Under the pieces are notes generated by a model that saw only the letters and a program-made list of their open reading frames with translations, had not been told where the DNA came from and searched no databases. A program made the translations under genes and the position numbers. 64,000 bases of DNA from assembly GCF_020283565.1 (NCBI RefSeq), contig NC_060062.1, positions 60,094,409 to 60,158,408 on the forward strand, read 5' to 3'. Positions 10,915 to 21,679 of the stretch are shown piece after piece. The stretch comes from Trifolium pratense. Taxonomy: Eukaryota; Streptophyta; Magnoliopsida; Fabales; Fabaceae. Each line of letters begins with the position of its first letter. The first letter of the stretch is position 1.

Positions 10915-12657
10915 AATGATGAATGATGTCTGGTTGTAATGGTTCCTCAAACACAACTGCAGTGTTCTGTACACTGATGATGAAGCTATCCTGCACAGTC
11001 CAAATTATTGATTATATTTTAAATAAGTGATGAATTAAATATGAATTTTTGATTTTTTTTAAGCTAAATAATTCATAAATGTTAATTTTATATTAAAAAA
11101 ATTCTAAATTTTAGTGAAAGATGTTTTTATAATCATTAAAAAATTTAATTCATCAAAAAAGTATAAAATTAAAATTTAATTTTTAATCAAAAAAGTATAA
11201 AATCATTAAAAAATCTTAAAATACATAAGAGTTGATTAAAATCAGGAACAAAAAATTGTCGCAGAAAATATTTGGAGAACCAAAAGAAGCTAAATTTTTT
11301 TTATAGGAATTAAATATGAAATTCAAGATATTTATATGACTAAAAATTATTTTAACTCATATATTTATTTTAGAAAAATATTAACTAATGTTCTGAAGAC
11401 ACTAGTAAAACAAAACCATCATACTCGACAGAGAAGACGAGTGAATTAAAAGCACATGTGGATAAGCACAGCCTATTACAACATTCGTTCCTTTTTTTAC
11501 TAATAATTTATTGGTGCCAATAATTTTTTCTTTAAAAATTGGGTTTAAAATTATGGGCTTTATTCATAAATGTATGAAGAAAATGAAGAAGAATGAGAGG
11601 AAGAAAATAAAGAAATTAAGAAAAAATAAAGAGTAATGTCATTTTAGTTTCTGGTCATATCTAGTTGTCACACAAATGTGTTAAATCTGCGTGCCACGTG
11701 TCCCTAAAAAATGTCACTTCAGCTTTTTTATAAAGTTAGCACCAATTTTTAACGCAAGGGACCAAAGTGACTTACGGATTGCAGAGTCAAAGAGTATTTT
11801 GTATTTTTTCTTGAGTCGAGGACCATAATGACAGTGAGTTGCACATTCAGGGACTAAACTGATTGACGAAATGTAAATTCAGGGACTATTCAATAATTTT
11901 TACTTAGTAAGAGACCAAAATGAAAACGAATTGCATATTGAGAGACTAAAATAACTATTTTCGCCATATATTTGCTATCCAAATTGTGAAATTTGTGTAG
12001 TAAATATTTGTATAATATAAAAAAAATCTATTTTCAAAGCAAAATTTGCTATGTATTTTATTAGTACTATGTGGAGTATTAATTAGCAGGCATGATCATT
12101 TACTTTTGGGCATTACTTTATCTAGAGTGGAGATCGATTTTGGTCCTTCACAATTTGCAAATGGTATAATCTAGATCTGACAAAAATAAAATTTAAATTA
12201 GTCTGTTATATTTTTATATTGGGGACAAATTAGTCCCTCTGTTATAATGATCCATGGACTAATTTGTTTTCAATATAAAATGTTATAGACTAATTTGAAT
12301 TTTAGTTTTTATTAGGGACTGGATTGTCCCATCAGAACTTTGCGAGAAATCAAAATGGGTTTTCACTCTTTTATCTAATTGGTTTTAACTGCATCTAGGG
12401 TGAACTATCCCTACATAACTGCTTAATTTTAAGTTCCCACTAGCAACCGACGTTGAAGATGCCCTTAGTTAGTCTATGTCTTTGTAGGACACTCTCAAAT
12501 ATGTTTCAAACTTTATGAATATCTCAAAAAAAAGTTTTCGACTCTATTAAAATGTCAAATTAGTCCCTATATTAATTAACAACTTAGTAAAAATTAAGTC
12601 GCTATATTTTACAATGTCAAATTAGTCCCTATATTTTACATCAGATTGGTCCGTAAG
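10915..12657. other. CRS1-like 5' flank and dispersed repeat relics
   Basis: The promoter and 5' UTR of the minus-strand gene lie just above 10914. From 11630 to 12660 there are repeated phrases of the type 'gggactaaa', 'tagtccctatatttta' and 'accaaaatgaaaac', which are common in decayed legume MULE and MITE termini. No full element with matching ends and TSD could be delimited. Confidence 0.4.
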
Positions 12658-13266
12658 TAGAGGTGAGAATAGGCTAGGCCGAGCTAGGCTTTGCCAAGCC
12701 TGAGCCTGGCCTGTCAAAAAAATCGAAGGCCTGAGCCTGGCCTGTGGCCTATCATAGGCCTAATTTTTAGGCCTGAGCCTGGTCTTTTGAAAGCCTGATG
12801 TGGCCTGTTGGCCTGTTTAAAAGCCTATTTCATATGAACATATTTAAATAAATAATTATATTTATTTTTAAATATACTTATGAACGAATACATCAATGTT
12901 TCTTTTGATATTTAACATGATATTTTAGAGAATTTGACTATATATGTCGTCATATTTCAATTATAGTTTATAATAATACATTTATATATGTTAAAAACGA
13001 ATGTAGATTAATAAATTTAAACTACTTAAAAAGTTAATAGATTTATATTTTAACTAAAAAGTACAAATTTTAATATATAAATTATAATCATAGCAAAAAT
13101 ATTATTCATATTAAGTTAAATAGGCCGGCCTGATAGGCCTCAAAGACCTTTTTAATGGCCTGCGGCCTAGCCTTTTTAGCTAAATAGGCTTAGGCTGGCC
13201 TGGCCTGAGCCTATGTAGGCTAGGCCTTAAGGCCCGGTAGGCCGACCTGGCCTGTTCCCACCTCTA
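12658..13266. mobile_element. hAT-type MITE with GGCCTG-rich arms
   Basis: Ends are TAGAGGTGAGAATAGGC and, inverted at the right, TAGAGGTGGGAACAGGC. An exact 8-bp target-site duplication TCCGTAAG flanks it (12650-12657 and 13267-13274). The 609-bp element has many GGCCTG and AGGCCT words in both arms and an AT-rich centre, with no coding frame. This fits a non-autonomous hAT element. Confidence 0.88.
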
Positions 13267-13274
13267 TCCGTAAG

Positions 13275-13887
13275 TTTATCAATTTATTCTCAATTTAGTT
13301 CCTAATATATTTTTAGAGGACTAATATAAATAAAACTTGAAAGATACCAGACACTTTTTTGAAAATATTATAAGTCAAAGACCTATTTAAGAGCATCTTA
13401 CGAAGTCAATGACCGATCTAATGGTTTACTCATTAAATAAGCGCGGTTGAAAGGTGGACCATTTTATACACAGTTAGATTTATTTATCGGTGTAGTTGAG
13501 ATGGAAATAAGAAAGAGACCATGTTTTCACACAATCGAGTATAAACCACTAAATTGGTTGTTCTCTCTGTAATTCACTCTCAAATAAGTTACACACTCTT
13601 TTAACATCTCAAATTAGTGACTGTCTTTGTCAAATATTTCTCAATTTGTTTCCTATGTAAACATCTATTTTACATATTGTCAAATAAGTTCATGTCTTCA
13701 TCTAATTTCTATCAAAATAATCTCAAACAATGACATTTTCACTTACCATCAAATTAGTCTTTACTTGTTTTTTTTTTAATCAAAAAATAGTCACTTAAAT
13801 TGTGTAATGTCATTACTCACATGATATTTACCATCAGTGCATTAAACGATGTTAGAAAACATATACCAATAGATGGATCAAATTGAG
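13275..13887. other. AT-rich intergenic stretch
   Basis: Contains further decayed 'caaattagt' and 'tttgtcaaa' repeat words. No gene or delimitable element is visible. Confidence 0.35.
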
Positions 13888-13889
13888 TA

Positions 13890-14171
13890 CTCCCTCCGTA
13901 CCACAATATATGTCACTTTGGAGAAAAAATTTGTACCATAATATATGTCACTTTACATTACCAATGAAGCATTTAATGCTATTTTTCCTCTTATACCCTT
14001 AATTATTTATTACTCTCTCTTCTTTCAATTCTTCAATTTATCTTCCCCATACAATTAATGAAGGGTAATTTTGTAAACTAACTCATAATTTCTCTTTTCC
14101 ATACAACAATCATTACATTTCTTAACATGCGTAAAAGTGCCAAAACGACATATATTATGGTGCGGAGGGAG
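13890..14171. mobile_element. Stowaway-type MITE
   Basis: 282 bp with ends CTCCCTCCGTACCACAATAT and the inverted form ...ATATTATGGTGCGGAGGGAG, flanked by TA (13888-13889 and 14172-14173). The motif ATATATGTCACTTT is repeated inside the left arm. Noncoding. Confidence 0.85.
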
Positions 14172-14577
14172 TAACATTTAGCAAAGACATATAAGAGACA
14201 TAAACCAAATTGAGATATTGAAAGAGTTATAGACATAGAGATCAATATTGTAGTTTACTCTGCATAATTGTTTAACCCACCTTCTATATATCTCCCACTC
14301 TCATCAATGTGGAATTAATGCGGTCTAGTTTTCACCTATTTATGCATAGTTGTTTGATTAAAATTAGATAGTAATCTTCAAATTTAGTATTTTAAATTAT
14401 AAAATAAAAAGTAAAACTTAGTTTACTTAAAATGTTTGACCGCAGAGGATTCAATTTTCCTCTGCACATCCTCCCTTGGAACATATGTTAACATAACCTT
14501 CAATGTAATGATAAAGAATCAAAACTTAATTTATTTGTGTTCAAATGATAAAAAATCAATGGAGTCCCTATAAACAT

Positions 14578-14695
14578 AGCTCAATTAGTAGGAACATTCC
14601 ATTTTATACATAGGAGTTGAGGTTCGAAAACTCCATACACTCTACTTATTCACTTTAAGGTCGGAATTCTAACTGTTAAACTACTTGAAAAGAAA
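14578..14695 (+). repeat. tRNA-derived SINE relic
   Basis: TAGCTCAATTAGTAGGAAC resembles a Pol III A box and GAGGTTCGAAAACTCC a B box, followed by CACTCTACTTATTCACTTTAAG and an A-rich tail. The same arrangement appears at 21236, 35489 and 59930, so this is a dispersed SINE family. Confidence 0.55.
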
Positions 14696-14859
14696 AAAAA
14701 AATCAAAGGAACTGTGTAATTTAAATCAAAGTTGCAGTACAATAATTATTACCTACTAAAAATGATAAAAAAATAACTGTCTCCAAATCTAATTAGTTGA
14801 AAGAAAAGCTTCCAAATCTAGCTTTTTAGTCAAGCAAGTATGTTGGTGTAACTTCACTT

Positions 14860-15272
14860 GATAATGAATGAGCACTGTTAAGCAAGGACATATCTTGGGA
14901 AACATTTACCTGCAGAGAAGACAGAAAAGGCAAGATATTCAAAACACAATCACTAGCTATACAAAAATACATCTCTTATTCTCTTACAAATATCATAAAA
15001 TAACAGAAAAATCTCTTGCATATAATATAAGAAAATACAGATTCGTAAGCTGAAAACAAGAAACAACTTACATTCCATAGTTTAAACTGTCACGAATATC
15101 GAGGCCTAACTCATCCTTACAAAATCGGCTTGTAAGGTGAGGATTGCCTCCTCTTTATAAACTCTTATCAAGAATCCTATCTATCCGATGTGGGACTAAA
15201 TCCCACCGAGTGTTGGCAGCTAACATAAACTTCGCCGATGTGGTCTTTGACAGGTAGCAGAAGGGCATTTTG
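14860..15272 (-). pseudogene. F-box gene 3'-end relic, split by an insertion
   Basis: 14940-15085 matches the 3' flank of the intact F-box gene at 16562 (TACAGATTCGTAAGCTGAAA, then AACAACTTACATTCCATAG). After an insertion of roughly 140 bp (about 15089-15225) the homology resumes with AACTTCGCCGATGTGGTC and GCAGAAGGGCATTTTG, the counterpart of the last codons (CPLGRC and stop). The rest of the gene is missing. The insertion carries the phrase CCGATGTGGGACTAAATCCC, common in dispersed legume repeats. Confidence 0.6.
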
Positions 15273-16640
15273 CATCATTACATAGTTATTCTATAAATCA
15301 CTAATTAATGTATTATAGAAATATGTACAAGAATAATGCTAACAACACACTCTTTAATAAACACACTCCAACACACTCTCTTTTATTGGTTGAAATTCAC
15401 ATGGGTCCCATAAAAAAATGTGGACCCATATAACTTTTATGGGACCCATATAAATTTTAACCAATAGAAGAGAGTGTGTTAGAGTGTGTTTGTTAAAGAG
15501 TGTGTTGCTAGCACTCCTCATATGTACAATAACAGTGCATAAGGAGTCATAAACTTCAATTCCGTGATAAATTGAGTGCTTTGCTTTCTTAGGATCATCC
15601 CAAATTGTTTATCAAGCTTTTGTTTAGCTGATAGTTGAGAAACTCAGTTTCTCCGTATGTTGGTATGTTTCCTTTTACTTTTTGTTGTTTTAATTCTCAC
15701 CGATAAGAAAATGTTGGAGTTATGAATTTGTGGTCTCTTCAAGAATTACTCATGTGACGTTTGAGGTGATAATCCTAATATTATTGTTACATTTTTAGGC
15801 TCTTGCAAGACATATCTTTCCCAACACAATTTGTGGAATCTATTCACCAAAATGACGAAGAACAAGAAAAAGAAGAAGCGGCTCGTACGTCAAGTGAAAA
15901 TATGTAGGCAACAACCCCATCAGACTAGTGATTTGACGGCGAGAACATGTTGTTAAGTGTGTGTGTCCGAATTCGATCTCAGGTTTTCCCACTTCCTCCT
16001 ATCCCGTATTTATTTATTTGAGTATATATGTTGTTGCTCTACATAAGAAGTTTCAATTATACTAGTATACAATACAATTCTTTCTCTATGCATCTCTTAC
16101 TTACACACACTCACACGTGAATGTCTTAATTTTTAGGTCTCGCTAGAATCAAAGGAACTAGTTAAGTTAATTGAGCTCAGGGTTAAGGAGCAGGAGGTCC
16201 AGGGATCAAGTCCTGGCAAAGGAGAAAAAACTAACATAACATTGTGATACTAACAACTAACATTGCTTATAAAAAAAAAGTTGCGATACAAATGTACAAT
16301 AATTATTCAAAAGTTCAAAACATTCTCTTATTCTCTTACAAATATCATAAAGAAACAGAAAATTCTCTACCCTTAATTGGTGGTCTAAAGTGGAAGTGGA
16401 ATATATAATCCTGATGATATATTATGATAGGGAGTTATTATCAAGAACAACGGAAAATACAGATTTGTAATTTAAAAAATTAATATCTCATACAAATCAA
16501 TCTGAAAACAAGAAACAACTTACATTCCGTAGTTTAAATTTAAACTTCACTAATGTGGTCTTCAACATCTACCTAAAGGGCATTCTGGAGGTGTTATTTT
16601 TCTCAATAATGGCCTTGATAAAGCCATTGAGGCAACAACA
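15273..16640. repeat. Segmental duplication copy A (F-box 3' flank)
   Basis: Matches copy B at about 18981-20460 over most of its length (for example AGGATCATCCCAAATTGTTT, TCCGAATTCGATCT, CCTGATGATATATTATGATA). Copy A has the MITE 15331-15519 and about 270 extra bases (about 15684-15953). Copy B has a CACTA end and ends in a copia relic. Both contain a tRNA-like SINE tract (16170-16225 in A) with GGTTAAGGAGCAGGAG and a B-box-like word. Confidence 0.8.
15331..15519. mobile_element. Short MITE, probably Mutator-like, with an empty-site paralogue
   Basis: Inverted arms of more than 50 bp begin GAATAATGCTAACAACACAC and, from the right, GAGGAGTGCTAGCAACACAC. It is flanked by the direct repeat ATATGTACAA (15321-15330 and 15520-15529). 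The duplicated segment near 19025 reads ATATGTACAATAACAG without the insert, so it is an empty site. The 9-10 bp TSD suggests a Mutator relationship. Confidence 0.8.
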
Positions 16641-17911
16641 TTAGCATCAACGTTACTGGAGCTCTTCAATTCGATCTCTCTCAATTGTGTGCAATTTTCT
16701 ACTACATGCTTCACACCCTTTTCTGTGATACCATGACAATACAACATTACTAGTTTCAAAAGTCCACGACAACTCTTTGAGATTACATAGAGTGTTTCAT
16801 CATCAACTTTTCTTAACGACAAGTTCAACACCTCTAGATTCGGAACTTCAAAGTTTAACCCAAGTAACTTCAATGAACAACCGCTTAAGTCTAAATGTCT
16901 AATCTTACAACATCTCTTTAAAACTTGATAAATAATGTTTTCAGATATCTTTCGGCAATTTCTCAAATTAAGAAACTGCAGATTGGGAAATAAGGAAACA
17001 AATATTTCGACACTTTCATCTCTTAACTCAAAATTGTCAGCCAAACAGAGAGACTCTAGTTGAGGGATGACAACAACATCTAACAAATGATTTGAGTTTT
17101 CGACACATTCATCTCTTATCTTCCAACTGATCTTACTTAGTGAAGGACTATTGCTAACAAGTGCAGCTACATCCACTGCAAAATCACTCGTAAAGGATAA
17201 AGACCTCAAAGTTGGTCTCTCACGGATAGCAGCAGTAATACCAGATTTGGTTATTAGATCACAGCCAAATATGACGGCTTCTTCAAGAAGCTTCCAGTTG
17301 CTGAACAAGTGGACAAGCAATTGATCGTTGATGTACTCATGATAAGTGAGATTAACCTTTCGAAGTTTCAAAAGTTTTGATGAAAGAGCCTTTACTCCAA
17401 TTTGTAAGCTATCATAATTTTCTAATTCGATAGGAAAACCGAGGTCGAGTTCTTCTAGCAAAGGGAAACAATCGGCAATGAGGAACAAGTCGGTGCCATT
17501 GATAGATCTCATGTGAGAACAATTTAGAGAGGTCAAGGTTGTAATATTTTGGGAGAAGGCTCGCAGCCCATCGGTGGGAATGATGGGTTTGTAGGAGATA
17601 TTGAGCGATGTGAATTTCAATGGAAAAAGAGAGATTTCGCTGAGAAGGACGTCCACATCGTGACAGTTAGTGATGGTGAGGGAGATGAGGTTGGGGAACC
17701 TTTGAAAGAAACTAGGGAGGAGAGGGCGGGGAGTTGCACTCAAGATAGTGTTAGAGAGTAGGAGACGGTTAGTGATGGAGAGAAACTGTTTGGAGACAAG
17801 GGATAGATAGTCGAAGTAGCAACCGTTGTGGATGTGGCCGTCAAAGATGATGAATTTGAAGATATATTCCCAACAATCGTCGGGTAAGTAAATATCTGTA
17901 GCAAGCTGCAT
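16562..17911 (-). CDS. F-box/LRR protein, intact
   Basis: A 449-residue intronless gene. Residues 7-50 form an F-box (IYLPDDCWEYIFKF, then YLSLVSKQFLSITNRLL), which docks onto SKP1 in an SCF ubiquitin ligase. The remainder is a series of leucine-rich repeats of the AMN1 type (LNISYKPIIPTDGLRAFS, LQFLNLRNCRKISENII, LKLVMLYCHGITEKG) that would hold an unknown substrate. The start at ATG 17911 puts the F-box at the very N-terminus, as in the family. It is a paralogue of the 3565-5315 gene and about 100 residues shorter because central LRRs are missing. Two truncated 3' copies flank it, so this is a local tandem family of the kind that expands rapidly in legumes. The target is unknown. Confidence 0.9.
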   Translation of the reverse strand: MQLATDIYLPDDCWEYIFKFIIFDGHIHNGCYFDYLSLVSKQFLSITNRLLLSNTILSATPRPLLPSFFQRFPNLISLTITNCHDVDVLLSEISLFPLKFTSLNISYKPIIPTDGLRAFSQNITTLTSLNCSHMRSINGTDLFLIADCFPLLEELDLGFPIELENYDSLQIGVKALSSKLLKLRKVNLTYHEYINDQLLVHLFSNWKLLEEAVIFGCDLITKSGITAAIRERPTLRSLSFTSDFAVDVAALVSNSPSLSKISWKIRDECVENSNHLLDVVVIPQLESLCLADNFELRDESVEIFVSLFPNLQFLNLRNCRKISENIIYQVLKRCCKIRHLDLSGCSLKLLGLNFEVPNLEVLNLSLRKVDDETLYVISKSCRGLLKLVMLYCHGITEKGVKHVVENCTQLREIELKSSSNVDANVVASMALSRPLLRKITPPECPLGRC

Positions 17912-18980
17912 TGTTTTGCTTGTTGTTTGATTAGAAGAAAGCTATTTGTTGTTTGTTGTGAAGAATATTTGAGAGAGTCTGCGGTCCTTGTGAAATTTGT
18001 GTTTCTTTGAGGTACTATTATAGGGTTTGAGGGTTGTGTTGTGAAAGTAGGTTTTGAGGATTATTACTGGTGGATTTATGTTTTTTTTTTTTTTTTGGTA
18101 CACCGTGTTTTTATAAATTTAATTAATTGTGCAACTATAAAAAACTTTTTATATTTTAGTCATCCTCAGCCAAATCAAAAAGTTTTTATTTTTTAGTCAT
18201 CGTTGTTAAAGATGGTGGAAACTTCGTATCGATATTAATATATTATGGTAATCCATTAAAAAAAATCAAATTTTTTTATTGTACAAAAAAATATATAATT
18301 TTTTTTTTTTTAGTTTCTAGGGTTAATTACACTTTTAACTCCAAGACCAATGCAAATATTTGATATTTAAGTTTGTTATTATAAAGAGGATACATGAGTT
18401 TAATGTGGACTTTTTAAAATACTAAGAATACCCTTGGCTAATTGGCAACCGTGCAACACTATAAAGCAACATTATATCTATACATATCTATTCTATATCT
18501 ATACATGTATGTATTATGTATATGTATACATAATATAAAGAGAATACATGAGTTTGGTATGAACTTTTTAACATATACACAAGAATACCCTTGGCTAATT
18601 GGCAACACTATAAAAGCTATTACACTATATAGTAGCTTGCTGCACAAGCCTTCTTCAAGTGTGTGCTTGTGCATCTTTACTTTGTGTACACCTCTTGTAG
18701 CTTAGCCTAGTCCTTAGTTTGTTAGTAGTTTGTTACTAGTTAGTTAGAAGTTTGTTGTAACTTCACTCACCTATATAAAGGTGCTTGTAACTACTTTGAT
18801 GAATAATGAATAAGAATTTCTTTTGAAGCTTTCATCATGCTTCGTCTTCTTCAATTTCTCTCTGCATTTTCCCTTGTTTGCAACAAGTTCATGAAAAGCC
18901 ACATGATACATAATATAAAGAGGATAAAACTGCCTCAAAAAAGAAAAGAAAAGAGGATACATGAAATATGAAATATGCAT
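17912..18980. other. F-box promoter, tandem duplication and an LTR-like stretch
   Basis: The promoter of the minus-strand F-box gene is just above 17911. A SINE-tail-like phrase GGTGGAAACTTCGTATCG sits at 18212, similar to one at 33900. Two direct copies of a stretch with ATACCCTTGGCTAATTGGCA occur at 18429 and 18584. 18590-18860 has a TATAAAG box and runs such as TTAGTTAGAAGTTTGTTGTAAC, resembling a copia LTR, but I found no ends. Confidence 0.45.
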
Positions 18981-19595
18981 CATTACACAGTTATTCTATA
19001 AATCACTAATTAATGTATCATAGAAATATGTACAATAACAGGGCATAAGGAGTCATAAACTTCAATTCTGTGATAAATTGAGTGCTTTGCTTTCTTAGGA
19101 TCATCCCAAATTGTTTATCTTCTTTATCAAGCTTTTGTTTAGCTGATAGTTGTGAAACTCGGTTTCTCCGTATGTTGGTATGTTTCCTTTTACTAAGTGT
19201 GGGTGTCCGAATTCGATCTTAGGTTTTCCCACTTCCTCCTATCCCGTATGTATTTATTTGAGTATATATGTTGGTGCTTTACATAAGAAGTTTCAATTAA
19301 GCTAGTATGCAATACAATTCTTTCTCTCTGCATCTCTAACTATCACACACTCACACATGAATGTCTTAATTTTTAGGTCTCTCTAGAATCAAAGGAACTG
19401 GTTAAGTTAGTTGAGCTACGGGTTAAGGAGCAGGAGATCCAGGGTTCAAATCCTGCCAAAGGAGAAAAAACTAACATAACATTGTAATACTAACGACTAA
19501 CATTGCTTATAAGAAAAAAAAATTAAAATTGCAGTACAAATGTACAATAATTATTCAAAACATTCACTCTTGATAATGAATGAGCAGTATTGATC

Positions 19596-20130
19596 AATGA
19601 GTGAGATTGAGAGACGATGGAATAGAAGAGTAAGGGTTTTTGAGTTCAATCTATTGAGGAGAAAGATGGAGAATGGGTGAGGGTGAATGAATAATGATTA
19701 AGGGGTTTCTGGTTTCAATCGATTCAAGTGAGAAGAAGAGGGTTCTGGGTTTGGAAGACATGGAAAAAATTGATTGGGTGATAGGTTTTGGGTGTGGGAG
19801 AAGAAATTTGAGTGAAGAAGAAAAGGTTTCTAGGTTCGCGTAAAAAGAAAATCGCGTGATATTGAATTATAAAAGTAAAAATATTTTAACTTAAAAAAAT
19901 AGCATATATCTAAAAAATACTGGTCTCTAATTTGGTCTCTAAAAGTGACCGAAATATCGGTCGCTAATAATCAGTCTTTAATTTGGTCTATATAATTACT
20001 TAGCGACCGATTTAGCGACCGAGTTTTTTTTTTTACTTTGCCACTCAAATTTGGTCTCTAATTTGGTCTCTATAGTGACCAAATTATGTCAGTCACTAAA
20101 TCGGTCTCTAAAAGCGAATTTTCTAGTAGT
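19596..20130. mobile_element. CACTA-type transposon end
   Basis: The right end reads TTTTCTAGTAGTG, the inverse of the classic CACTACTAGAAAA terminus. Just inside are many subterminal words of the type GGTCTCTAA, TTTGGTCTCTA and TAGTGACC in both orientations, typical of CACTA elements. No matching CACTA end is visible on the left, so it is truncated. Copy A of the surrounding duplication lacks it. It has no transposase. Confidence 0.65.
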
Positions 20131-20294
20131 GTTATAGCATGAATCAATAATCCTGATGATATATTATGATAGGGAGTTATCAAGCATAATGGAAAATACA
20201 GATTGGTAATTTGATATTCTTTAAAAAAATTAATTTCTCATACAAATTAATAAATCTGAAAACAAGAAACAACTTACATTCCGTAGTTTAAATT

Positions 20295-20460
20295 TCACCA
20301 ATTTAGCCTTTGAAAAAGCCATTGAGGCAGCCCTTCAAATCGATCTCTCTCAATTGTGTGCAATTTTCTACTACATGCTTCACACCCTTTTCCGTGACAC
20401 AAGAACAATATTGCAGTAGTAGTTTCGAAAGCCCACGACAACTCTTTGAGGTTATATAAA
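20295..20460 (-). pseudogene. F-box/LRR 3'-end fragment
   Basis: One frame reads SKSCRGLSKLLLQYCSCVTE and then KGVKHVVENCTQLREIDLKG, closely matching the C-terminal LRRs of the intact gene at 16562. It lacks everything upstream, being joined at about 20460 to a copia RNase H fragment on the same strand. A readable frame crosses the junction (HIEIL then F-box DNA in another frame), but this looks accidental. Confidence 0.8.
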
Positions 20461-20870
20461 ATCTCAATATGTTTGGTACGTTCATAGAAGACCGAGTTGT
20501 GGGTAATTTGAATTGCACTCTTGTTATCACAATACATAGGAGTTGGCTGAGAAAGAGAGATACCCATATCAGAAAGTAACCAACGCAACCAAACTATTTC
20601 AGTGGTGGTGTCATAGCACGATACTCAGCTTCTGTAGAAGAGCGGGAGACAATATCCTGTTTTTTACTCTTCCAAGAGATTAGAGACTCTCCAAGAAAAA
20701 TACAAAACCCTGTGGTAGATTTGCGGTCAGTAGGATCACCAGCCCAATCAGCATCAGAGTAAGCACATAACTCCAAGGAAGAAGACGAGGGGAATAAAAG
20801 GCTCTGAAACTGAGTTTCCCGAAGATACATCACCATCTTCAGCATGGCACCATTGTTTTGCTGTTTATTT
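20461..20870 (-). pseudogene. Ty1/copia RNase H fragment, frameshifted
   Basis: Reads AYSDADWAGDPTDRKSTTGF, then SWKSKKQDIVSRSSTEAEYR, then in a second frame MRWLLSDMGISLSQPT and YCDNKSAIQITHN. These are the hallmark RNase H motifs of copia polyproteins. The frame breaks near 20590-20620, after EYRAM. Upstream reverse transcriptase and integrase are absent. Confidence 0.88.
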
Positions 20871-20881
20871 CTTCTTCTTTG

Positions 20882-20974
20882 CAGATTGCTGATTTGTTCA
20901 CGAAGACACATTCTATTAAACGTTTTCGTTTCTTGATTGACAAACTCTCGATGCTCTCTGTTAATGCATCATGA
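20882..20974 (+). pseudogene. Copia polyprotein C-terminus, opposite strand
   Basis: Reads QIADLFTKTHSIKRFRFLID, then KLSMLSVNAS and a stop (20972-20974), which is the end that normally follows the RNase H motifs. A purine tract GAGGGGAGA (20979-20987) and an LTR start follow, as in an intact copia 3' end. The RNase H part next to it runs on the minus strand, so an inversion separates the two. Confidence 0.75.
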
Positions 20975-20987
20975 GTTTGAGGGGAGA

Positions 20988-20993
20988 TGTTAG

Positions 20994-21088
<95 letters not shown>

Positions 21089-21235
21089 AGGTAGTTTAGT
21101 GTTTTCTAATTTCTAGTTTATATACTCTATTGTACTATTGTTTCACTAAGCTTTGCTCATATGATTGAAACCCTAAGCTAAAGGGTGCTCTCTTCTTTGT
21201 TGTTCTTCTTTATTTCTATATGTTCACCGTTGTTT
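20988..21235 (+). mobile_element. Copia 3' LTR (right edge uncertain)
   Basis: Starts TGTTAGATTATT right after the polypurine tract. A (TTA)n run lies near its start and a promoter-like TATACTCTATTG follows. The right edge is set by the start of SINE-like sequence at about 21236, and no TG...CA end could be confirmed. Confidence 0.5.
20994..21083. repeat. (ATT)n microsatellite, about 30 units
   Basis: A near-perfect run of about 90 bp of ATT units inside the copia LTR. Confidence 0.97.
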
Positions 21236-21330
21236 AATAGAGCTATCGGTCCGGAGTTCGAACTCCGGACACCCCACTTATTCATTTAAGAATGAAAGTT
21301 CTAGTTACTAGGCCGACAAAAAAAATCAAA
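21236..21330 (+). repeat. tRNA-derived SINE fragment
   Basis: GAGCTATCGGTCCGGAGTTCGAACTCCGG contains a B box (AGTTCGAACTCC), followed by ACACCCCACTTATTCATTTA and an A-rich tail. It is the same family as 14578, 35489 and 59930. The head is missing. Confidence 0.5.
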
Positions 21331-21679
21331 ATATTTAATTAACATGTTAAAATAAAAAATATTTAATTCACATATTGTTTGTGTACTTGGTAACTAACTA
21401 ATTAACTAACCACTAATGTTCGTTAGAGTCTTCACTTATCTATCTCATTTATTTCCTTCATAATAGGCTTCAAAATGTACAATTAGCAATGTAATTAAAT
21501 ATGTAAATAATCTTAGGCTTCACACTTGCTAACTATCATCGAATAATTAATCCTAACTATTTGACACCATTAATTTACCAACTTTACACCAGGACAATAA
21601 TCCTTACATTCTCTCATATAAATGAAAGAAGAAGCAAAATCTTTTATAGGCTTTCCACTACAATAATGCTTAGGAGGAG

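Larger units (their letters stand above)
18981..20460. repeat. Segmental duplication copy B
   Basis: The second copy of the 15273-16640 segment. It lacks the MITE and about 270 bases found in copy A, contains a CACTA-type end (19596-20130), and stops at the F-box fragment fused to a copia relic. It offers an empty site for the copy A MITE. Confidence 0.78.

Noticed and set aside
20295..20588. A fused copia RNase H/F-box protein
   Set aside because: After the junction the F-box DNA is read in a different frame from its own, so the tail is accidental. The copia part is itself frameshifted.
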